A stretch of 64,000 nt of DNA from Saccharibacillus nicotianae (GTDB taxonomy: Bacteria > Bacillota > Bacilli > Paenibacillales > Paenibacillaceae): positions 1-64,000 of the forward strand of contig NZ_JBHUGF010000006.1 in NCBI RefSeq assembly GCF_042681745.1. The letters run 5' to 3'. Shown one piece after another: positions 58,352 through 64,000 of the stretch; position 1 is the stretch's first letter; each line of letters opens with the position of its first letter. Below the pieces are notes generated by a model. The model ran no database searches. It saw nothing but the letters and a program-made list of their open reading frames with translations, and was not told where the DNA came from. Made by a program: the position numbers and the translations under genes.

Positions 58352-59848
58352 CTATCCTCTAAAAGCCGCCAAACGTTTATTCAACTCTGCGGTCTGTGTA
58401 TAAATATCCTGATAAATCGCAAACAACTGATCATACTTTTCAGCTCGCTCAGCATCCGGTTGATACGACTTTGCCGGTCGTAAAAAGGTCTCTGCGCAAT
58501 CTTGTAAAGATGGGAACCAGCCACTGCCATAAGCCGCCAGCATCGCTGCTCCCATCGCAGGCCCTTGCTCATTTTCTAAACGAACGATCTCGGCATTAAA
58601 GATATCAGCTTGCATTTGTAGCCAGGTCTCATTTTTCGCTCCGCCACCGATCGAGACGACAGAAGTGATATTTTTGCCAGATTCACGTAAAATATCAATC
58701 GATTCGCGTAGTGAAAATGTAATGCCTTCTAATACAGCACGCGCAAAATGCGGTAACTTATGAGCGGCATCAATACCGATAAAGCTTCCACGAATATCTG
58801 CATCTGGATGTGGAGTCCGCTCCCCTACAATATAAGGTGTAAACAACAGGCCTTCTGCACCTGCTGCCACATTATTGACACCATGCAATAACTGATCAAA
58901 TGAAAGGTCTTTGCCAAATGCACTGCGGAACCATTCGAGACTATACCCTGCCGCAAGCGTAACACCCATAATATAAAAAGCATCTTGTTCACTATGATTG
59001 AAGAAATGAACTTTCCCTGCAAAATCCAAATCTTTGCGCTCTTCATAAGACAGCACTACCCCGGATGTACCTATACTGCACATGGTCTGTCCTTCGCTTA
59101 GAATCCCTGCACCAATCGCGCCACAAGCATTATCTGCGCCACCGCCATAGACGCGTGTATTCACACTCAATCCTGTTTGTTCAGCCACTTCTGGCAACAA
59201 TCCGCCCACATCTTCAAACGATTCGATTAGACGTGGGAACAACGACATTGGCAGATCAAAAGCAGAAGCGATTTTCTCACTCCACTGTTTCCCCGTTACA
59301 TCGAGTAACAATGTACCTGCCGCATCTGAATAATCCATCGCTAGATCGCCGGTTAACTGATAACGTACATAATCTTTAGGAAGCAAAAATAATCGTGTTG
59401 CTGCCATATGCTCTGGCTCATGTTCCTGCACCCATAAAATTTTAGGCAACGTAAATCCTTCTAATGCTCGATTACGAGCAATCTGTAGTAATTCATCACC
59501 TAATGTCTCTTCAATACGGCGACACTGCTTACTGGTACGGGTATCATTCCACAAAATCGCTGGACGAATCACCTTATTGTCTCCATCTAGCAATACCAAG
59601 CCGTGCATCTGCCCCGAAAAGCTCAACCCTTCGATCTCTTCAGATGATACTCCTGCAATCTCGACTAACCGACGAAGCGACGTTAATGTCCCTTTCACCC
59701 AATCTTCAGGGCTTTGCTCACTATAGCCTGCTTTCGGTTGAGATAACGGATACGATTCAGATGTCTCATAAGCAATATTCCCCTGCTTATCCACCAACAC
59801 CGTCTTCACCGCACTCGTCCCCAAATCGACCCCAATCACATAACTCAT
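58352..59848 (-). CDS. xylB: Xylulokinase
   Basis: The 498-residue FGGY-family kinase opens with YVIGVDLGTSAVKTVLVD. It shows LSFSGQMHGLVLLD with AILWNDTRTSKQC, the catalytic Asp in GGGADNACGAIGAG, SIGTSGVVLSYEE and the late GGGAKNETWLQMQADIFNAEI. It phosphorylates D-xylulose to feed the pentose phosphate pathway. AAGGAGG precedes the ATG by 7 bases. It is downstream of xylA on the same strand but 518 bases away, with a terminator and a large palindrome between. Confidence 0.95.
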   Translation of the reverse strand: MSYVIGVDLGTSAVKTVLVDKQGNIAYETSESYPLSQPKAGYSEQSPEDWVKGTLTSLRRLVEIAGVSSEEIEGLSFSGQMHGLVLLDGDNKVIRPAILWNDTRTSKQCRRIEETLGDELLQIARNRALEGFTLPKILWVQEHEPEHMAATRLFLLPKDYVRYQLTGDLAMDYSDAAGTLLLDVTGKQWSEKIASAFDLPMSLFPRLIESFEDVGGLLPEVAEQTGLSVNTRVYGGGADNACGAIGAGILSEGQTMCSIGTSGVVLSYEERKDLDFAGKVHFFNHSEQDAFYIMGVTLAAGYSLEWFRSAFGKDLSFDQLLHGVNNVAAGAEGLLFTPYIVGERTPHPDADIRGSFIGIDAAHKLPHFARAVLEGITFSLRESIDILRESGKNITSVVSIGGGAKNETWLQMQADIFNAEIVRLENEQGPAMGAAMLAAYGSGWFPSLQDCAETFLRPAKSYQPDAERAEKYDQLFAIYQDIYTQTAELNKRLAAFRG

Positions 59849-60063
59849 TCTAACCCCTCCTTGTACATTCGTTTACCTTATATAGATCCAAAAATCAAAG
59901 CTTTGGAACAACATAAATATATCTCTCAAACCTCAATATAAATTTCAAAATTCATAATTCTATTCACTTATCATTTCAACAACAACTTTATTCTTCACAC
60001 AATCATCTTTCTCTTCTACCCTAATCAAAACCAAAAGCATTTTCCCAAAATGCTCACCTCATC

Positions 60064-60100
60064 AAAAAATGCCTCCCTCCCCACAAGGGAATAAGGGAGA
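60064..60100 (-). terminator. Terminator between xylA and xylB
   Basis: CTCCCT-CCC and GGG-AGGGAG pair around a short loop, followed on the minus strand by GGCATTTTTT. The stretch from here to xylB (59849-60063) shows no gene. Confidence 0.75.
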
Positions 60101-60176
60101 CATGCCTTTGACCTTATCTTTTAGCGTTATCTTTTGCTCTAATCTTATATCTTTAGCCACAGTTGACTGCACGCTC

Positions 60177-60308
60177 AAGCGAAGAGAATCTATTCTTCTG
60201 AAAGAGCGAAGCGCTCGCCTTTAAGGTTGGATATCGACTGCTCAGCAGTCTACCCAAGATATCCAACCTTAAAGGCGACGACAAGAAGAACAGATTCTCG
60301 TAGCGCTT
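60177..60308. repeat. 132-base composite palindrome between xylA and xylB
   Basis: Outer arms 60177-60198 and 60282-60308 (AAGCG, GAGAATCT, TTCTTCT) are near-perfect reverse complements. Inside lies an exact 21-bp inverted repeat (60215-60235 with 60258-60278). Its 22-base loop holds another hairpin, GACTGC-TCA-GCAGTC, and the left spacer holds GAGCG-AAG-CGCTC. The element has no T tract and no coding frame. It looks like a structured repetitive unit (REP/MITE-like) or a structured RNA; only genome-wide copy number could tell. Confidence 0.85.
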
Positions 60309-60366
60309 TAACTCCATCCCACTGCACCCACTATTCCCACAAACTAATCCCTAAAGTGTATCCCTC

Positions 60367-61683
60367 TTATTCCGTCACCAAATACTGATTAAGAACAGAT
60401 TTCAACCACTCTTCACGACCGGATTCATTGGCACGAGGAGTCTCGTTGTTGAGCGCATACTCTGCAAGGGAAGACAATGTAGCTTTACCGCTCAATACAT
60501 CAGCTCCAATGCCTTCTTGGAAACTGCTGTAGCGTTTGTCGATAAAGTCTTCGAATACACGATCTTCGATCAGACGTGCAGCAGTGGTCAGACCTTTAGC
60601 AAATGTATCCATACCAGCGATATGAGCTAAGAACAAATCTTCTGGCTCAAACGAAGGACGACGTACTTTTGCATCAAAGTTAACGCCACCTTTGCCAAGA
60701 CCGCCATTTTGCAACACTTCATACATCGTTAACGTTGCCGCATAAAGATCTACCGGGAACTCATCTGTATCCCATCCAATCAATAGATCGCCCTGATTGG
60801 CATCCAGTGATCCCAACATCCCATTCGTACGAGCAACGCGTAATTCATGTTGGAAATTGTGCCCTGCAAGCGTTGCATGGTTCGCTTCCAGATTCAATTT
60901 GAAATGTTTATCCAGACCATTTTTTTGCAAGAAAGCAATCGTAGTTGCCGCATCAAAATCATATTGATGTTTGGTTGGCTCTTTCGGTTTCGGTTCGATC
61001 AAGAATTGAGCGTCAAACTGAATTTCTTTGGCATAATCGATCGCCATATGGAACATACGTGAAATATTATCTTGCTCTAGTGCATAATCGGTATTAAGTA
61101 ATGTCTCATACCCTTCACGACCGCCCCAGAACACATAGTTTTCAGCGCCTAGACGTTTACCTACTTCAAGACCTTTTTTGATCTGAGCGGCTGCATGAGC
61201 ATACACATCTGCGTTGCTAGTTGAAGCTGCACCATGCATAAAGCGTGGATTACTGAACATATTCGCTGTATTCCAAAGCAATTTTTTACCGGATTGCTTC
61301 ATATATCCTTCTAAAAGGTCGACAATCGTATCAATATTGCTGTAAAATTCTCGCAAGCTATCTCCTTCAGGAGCAATATCAACATCATGGAAGCAGAAGT
61401 AAGGCATATCTAGCTTATCCATCAATTCAAAAAGCGCTTCAGCACGAGCTTTGGCAAGATCAAGACCTGTATACGAATCCCAAGGACGTACTGCTGTATT
61501 CACACCAAATGGATCAGCTCCACCGGCTACCATCGTATGCCAGTAAGCCATACCGAAGCGTAAATGTTCTTCCATCGTTTTACCAGCAATCACTTGAGTC
61601 GGGTTATAAAATTTAAAAGCGTATGGATTTTTGGATTGAACACCTTCGTAAGTAATTTTTTCAATATTTGTAAAGTAAGCCAT
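60367..61683 (-). CDS. xylA: Xylose isomerase (class II)
   Basis: The product has 438 residues, the class II length with the extra N-terminal stretch (FTNIEKITYEGVQSKNPYAFKFYNP). Catalytic and metal residues lie in FCFHDVDIAPEGDSLREF (His, Asp), VFWGGREGYE, FLIEPKPKEPTKHQYDFD, LNLEANHATLAGH and DANQGDLLIGWDTDEFP. It converts D-xylose to D-xylulose in the cytoplasm. ATG 61683 and TTG 61686 are both usable after AGGAGG. Expression is set by the XylR operator and cre site in the divergent region with xylR. Confidence 0.96.
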   Translation of the reverse strand: MAYFTNIEKITYEGVQSKNPYAFKFYNPTQVIAGKTMEEHLRFGMAYWHTMVAGGADPFGVNTAVRPWDSYTGLDLAKARAEALFELMDKLDMPYFCFHDVDIAPEGDSLREFYSNIDTIVDLLEGYMKQSGKKLLWNTANMFSNPRFMHGAASTSNADVYAHAAAQIKKGLEVGKRLGAENYVFWGGREGYETLLNTDYALEQDNISRMFHMAIDYAKEIQFDAQFLIEPKPKEPTKHQYDFDAATTIAFLQKNGLDKHFKLNLEANHATLAGHNFQHELRVARTNGMLGSLDANQGDLLIGWDTDEFPVDLYAATLTMYEVLQNGGLGKGGVNFDAKVRRPSFEPEDLFLAHIAGMDTFAKGLTTAARLIEDRVFEDFIDKRYSSFQEGIGADVLSGKATLSSLAEYALNNETPRANESGREEWLKSVLNQYLVTE

Positions 61684-61824
61684 CAATAAAATCCTCCTCT
61701 TATCATTCGTATGGAGATTGTTACAAAAATCTCTTTTAGAGCGGCTTAGTAAGCAGAGAAGGTGCGCCTAAAATCGATCATCTAACAATCATTTAGCAGA
61801 ACCGTATTCCTATTGTGACCAAAA

Positions 61825-61838
61825 AGAAATCGTTTACA
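61825..61838. promoter_or_regulatory. cre site in the xylA-xylR intergenic region
   Basis: AGAAATCGTTTACA matches the CcpA consensus except at the first base. It overlaps the presumed -35 of xylR and lies about 20 bases downstream of the xylA -10, where bound CcpA would block elongation into xylA. Confidence 0.75.
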
Positions 61839-61860
61839 TCGCTATCCTAACATATATGAT
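61833..61860 (+). promoter_or_regulatory. Promoter of xylR
   Basis: TTTACA (61833-61838), a 16-bp spacer and TATGAT (61855-61860) on the plus strand lie directly before the XylR operator. The repressor probably limits its own synthesis. Confidence 0.6.
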
Positions 61861-61884
61861 ATACTTTGTCTATCGGTTAAACAA
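61856..61884 (-). promoter_or_regulatory. Promoter of xylA
   Basis: TTGTTT (61884-61879), a 17-bp spacer and TATCAT (61861-61856) on the minus strand; the operator at 61863-61887 covers the -35 and the spacer. Confidence 0.65.
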
Positions 61885-61887
61885 AGT
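61863..61887. promoter_or_regulatory. XylR operator
   Basis: ACTTTGT and ACAAAGT are perfect 7-base arms separated by 11 bases, close in form to XylR operators of Bacillus (TTTGTTT...AAACAAA type). Xylose would release the ROK repressor and open xylA. Confidence 0.8.
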
Positions 61888-61918
61888 TAATGAATCGTTA
61901 TCTGAAAGGAAGAAACTC

Positions 61919-63082
61919 ATGAAAATCACAGGTGATCAAGCACTGGTTAAAAAGATAAATAAGTCTCTGGTGTTAGATAATATTCGCCAGTATGCTCCTC
62001 TATCACGTACACAGGTCTCCCAATCGACAGGGCTAAATAAAGCAACCGTTTCTAATCTTGTACAAGAGCTGATAGATGATCAATTGGTGCTTGAATCCGG
62101 TCAAGGACAATCCAGTGGTGGACGCAAGCCACTGATTTTGTTATTTAACAAAAATGCCGGTTATGCGGCAGGTGTAGAGATTACAGTCAACGAGCTTATT
62201 TTAATTCTGACCAATTTAGAAGGTGAAATTATTGCCAATTCAACGTCTGCACTTGCCAGCCATCAAGTCAATGACGTTATTCAACAGCTACAAACAGAAA
62301 TGAGTGTATTGTTACGCGATCTGCCTGATTCGATTCATGGGATTGTCGGTATGGGAGTTGGTGTACCAGGAATGGTGGATGAACAAGGAAATGTGTTATT
62401 TGCACCCAATCTTGGCTGGGAAGGTGTAGCTTTACGAGAACAATTAGAGCTTCTATTTCATATTCCTGTTATTGTCGATAATGAAGCCAATGCAGGAGCA
62501 TTAGGAGAATTGCAGTTCGGGGCAGGTAGACAAGCTCACCATCTGGTCTATGTCAGTGTTGGTACAGGTATAGGATCAGGAATTATTATTGAAGGCGAAC
62601 TTTATAAAGGATCACGCGGATATGCGGGAGAAACAGGACATATGTCTGTAGAGTCGTATGGTCTGCCCTGTTCATGTGGTAGTCAAGGATGCTGGGAATT
62701 ATATGCTTCTGAACTGGCTTACGATCATGCGGTCAAAGAACCGATTCCCGGTAGCACTACCGCAGATTGGGTCAGACGTGCTGAATTTGATGAACCGGAA
62801 GCTAGAGCTTTATTTCAAACGATCGGCGAATATCTAGGGATTGGTATAACAAATCTAGTCAATGGATTCAATCCTGAATTAGTTATTATTGGCGGGCATA
62901 TGAGACAGGCAGAGCCCTGGATCGATCAGTATTTACAAGAAGTGGTATCTAGAAGAACTCTTCCTTATCATCGGCAAAAGTTAATTATTCAATATTCTGA
63001 ATTACAAGATCAATCTACTGTAATTGGAACAGCATATATGGCTGTCTCACAGTTTTTAGGTCGGGTAAAAGTATCCCTTTAA
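61919..63082 (+). CDS. xylR: Xylose repressor XylR, ROK family
   Basis: Started at ATG 61919 (AAAGGAAG 6 bases upstream) the protein has 387 residues. A winged helix-turn-helix (LSRTQVSQSTGLNKATVSNLVQELI) is followed by the ROK fold with GGRKPLILLFN, VGMGVGVPGMVDEQG, DNEANAGALGEL, SVGTGIGSGIIIEG and the zinc site PCSCGSQGCWELYAS. It binds the operator between xylA and xylR and is induced by xylose. The longer frame to 61856 covers the operator and is not a likely start. Confidence 0.94.
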   Translation: MKITGDQALVKKINKSLVLDNIRQYAPLSRTQVSQSTGLNKATVSNLVQELIDDQLVLESGQGQSSGGRKPLILLFNKNAGYAAGVEITVNELILILTNLEGEIIANSTSALASHQVNDVIQQLQTEMSVLLRDLPDSIHGIVGMGVGVPGMVDEQGNVLFAPNLGWEGVALREQLELLFHIPVIVDNEANAGALGELQFGAGRQAHHLVYVSVGTGIGSGIIIEGELYKGSRGYAGETGHMSVESYGLPCSCGSQGCWELYASELAYDHAVKEPIPGSTTADWVRRAEFDEPEARALFQTIGEYLGIGITNLVNGFNPELVIIGGHMRQAEPWIDQYLQEVVSRRTLPYHRQKLIIQYSELQDQSTVIGTAYMAVSQFLGRVKVSL

Positions 63083-63248
63083 TATGATTTGGACACATTT
63101 CTATATGATATTGAAAACAAATGTGAAATATTTATCTTAAATTTGACGTAAAATTGCCTTATTTTAGTGGAAAATATATTGCTCTTTCGGTCTATAATTT
63201 CGTTATGTGTTATGCAATACGAACGAATGTGAAACGGAGAGAGCTGCC

Positions 63249-63446
63249 ATGAACCTGTTGGGAACTGCCGACATTTCGCTGCCTTTTTACGTAATGTTGT
63301 TTTTATTTTCTTTTATCATCGTTCCATTAGTAAGCCTGAGTGTATTTAACTTCTCACAAGCGAGGCGCAAAAAGGGCGTATCCTTTTTGATCGCAGGTTT
63401 TGGATTTTTTATGATTTTTCGCGCTGTTACCCAGTTGTTATTTTAA
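63249..63446 (+). CDS. Small membrane protein, unknown
   Basis: From ATG 63249 the protein has 65 residues with two hydrophobic helices (PFYVMLFLFSFIIVPLVSLSVFNF and VSFLIAGFGFFMIFRAVTQLLF) joined by a basic turn (ARRKKG). I do not recognise the family. GGAGAG lies 7-8 bases before the ATG and a TATAAT box stands about 55 bases upstream. It is monocistronic. Confidence 0.65.
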   Translation: MNLLGTADISLPFYVMLFLFSFIIVPLVSLSVFNFSQARRKKGVSFLIAGFGFFMIFRAVTQLLF

Positions 63447-63490
63447 GTATTATATATTGTAATATTTGCGATTTTTAAATTATATCGGAT

Positions 63491-63546
63491 TAAAAAAAAG
63501 AGCAATAAAACAACTATTATAATAATTGTTTTATTGCTCTTTTTTT
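63491..63546. terminator. Bidirectional terminator
   Basis: AAAAGAGCAATAAAACAA and TTGTTTTATTGCTCTTTT form a long stem with A8 on the left and T7 on the right. It separates the small membrane gene from the ABC ATPase. Confidence 0.9.
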
Positions 63547-64000
63547 AAATAGTTTTTGTATTACTCAATCTATTCAAATTTTTATTTTTCAATTCATATA
63601 CCTTCTCACATAAATTAGAAACTACTTGATCATGCGTAACTATAACCAATGTGGCTCCTTTTCTATTAAGGTTTTGAAATATTTCCAAAATAGTTTCTTC
63701 CGTTTTTTCATCTAATGCTCCAGTAGGTTCATCTGCTAACAAAATCGAAGGAGATTTAACTATTGCTCTTGCTATAGCGACTCTTTGTTGTTCTCCACCA
63801 GACAAATTAATTATTGGTCTTTTTTTAAGGTGACTAATTTCTAATTCATCCATAATATTACTTACTTTTTCTTTTATATCGCTTTTACTCTCTCTCATAT
63901 ATTGTAAAGGTAAAGCAATATTATTATATACATTTCTGTCATTCAGAAGGTTAAAGTATTGGGTAATAAATCCAATATTTTTTTTTCTATAGTTAGCAAG
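63545..64000 (-). CDS. ABC transporter ATPase, MacB/LolD/BceA type, truncated at the window edge
   Basis: The open frame continues to base 64000 without a stop, so the N-terminus with Walker A is outside the window. Visible are the Q-loop NIGFITQYFNLLNDRNVYNNIALPL, the signature INLSGGEQQRVAIARAIV, Walker B ILLADEPTGALD and the switch VTHD. The ADEPTGALD form marks the MacB/LolD/BceA group, which drives lipoprotein, peptide or bacteriocin transport with an FtsX-type permease. The ATG at 63898 is internal. The region is much richer in A and T than the rest of the window, which suggests transfer. Confidence 0.85.
   Translation of the reverse strand, partial: LANYRKKNIGFITQYFNLLNDRNVYNNIALPLQYMRESKSDIKEKVSNIMDELEISHLKKRPIINLSGGEQQRVAIARAIVKSPSILLADEPTGALDEKTEETILEIFQNLNRKGATLVIVTHDQVVSNLCEKVYELKNKNLNRLSNTKTI

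Noticed and set aside
59464..59853. 129-residue plus-strand frame opposite xylB
   Set aside because: It is an antisense shadow of the conserved N-terminal part of xylB, without start signals.
1..64000. CRISPR arrays, tRNA genes, insertion sequences, prophage genes
   Set aside because: I looked for regularly spaced direct repeats, cloverleaf genes with CCA ends, transposase motifs and phage genes and saw none. The repeats found are palindromes or domain repeats within genes.

Overview
The window looks like a chromosomal segment of a Gram-positive, spore-forming, low-GC bacterium, most likely a Paenibacillus or close relative. The evidence is the AAGGAGG-type ribosome binding sites, frequent TTG/GTG starts, the YyaC spore protein, the perR-ygxA-rrn gene order known from Bacillus subtilis, class II xylose isomerase, a family 43 arabinanase, NEAT hemophores and a Bacillus-type sigma-B locus. 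I see no tRNA, insertion sequence, prophage or CRISPR array. Apart from the last 450 bases the sequence reads as ordinary core and regional genome.

Layout. 1-3.9 kb: leader and promoters of an rRNA operon that leaves the window on the left (minus strand), then a YgxA-like protein, a membrane-anchored family 18 glycoside hydrolase and the peroxide sensor PerR. 3.9-7.2 kb: a DUF4097 surface protein with a small membrane partner, MgtC and an acetyltransferase. 7.2-10.5 kb: gatCAB for Gln-tRNA amidotransferase. 10.6-16.7 kb: housekeeping enzymes and conserved unknowns (metallo-hydrolase, thioredoxin-like, DedA, methyltransferase, DUF6483, alpha/beta hydrolase, YyaC). 16.8-19.4 kb (plus strand): small envelope and stress proteins (DUF1128, PAP2, GlsB, YtxH, DUF5665).

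19.6-31.4 kb is a general-stress island. On the minus strand run a REC-PP2C phosphatase (RsbY-like), a 1235-residue hybrid kinase with three receiver domains (RsbK-like), a CheR-type methyltransferase (RsbM-like), a second hybrid kinase, then rsbV-rsbW-sigB. It resembles the Bacillus cereus RsbK/RsbM/RsbY route to sigma-B. Five sites of the form GTTTC(A/G)-N12-15-GG(G/T)T lie just upstream of rsbV, YflT, DUF948, DUF1328 and GlsB genes, so the sigma factor and part of its likely regulon sit together. 31.4-36.2 kb holds a DUF2140 protein, a cation efflux protein, an ABC-F ATPase and a metallo-hydrolase.

36.3-48.5 kb is a heme-acquisition locus. A minus-strand operon encodes three single-NEAT secreted proteins, a 1331-residue protein with nine NEAT-like domains, and a lipoprotein/permease/ATPase importer. 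A divergent plus-strand operon encodes a second importer and an IsdG-type heme monooxygenase. Fur-box-like palindromes lie between them. No sortase, LPXTG or SLH anchor is visible, so the NEAT proteins appear to be released hemophores.

48.6-52.7 kb: a DUF4253 protein, a CvfC-like HEAT-repeat protein, and a lysine riboswitch with terminator controlling a LysP-type permease. 52.8-58.3 kb: a CcpA-controlled arabinanase, a secreted transglutaminase-like protein, a membrane hydrolase and small AT-rich unknowns. 58.3-63.1 kb: xylA and xylB, separated by a 132-base composite palindrome, with divergent xylR and an operator/cre control region. The right edge has a small membrane protein and a truncated, very AT-rich ABC ATPase that may be horizontally acquired.
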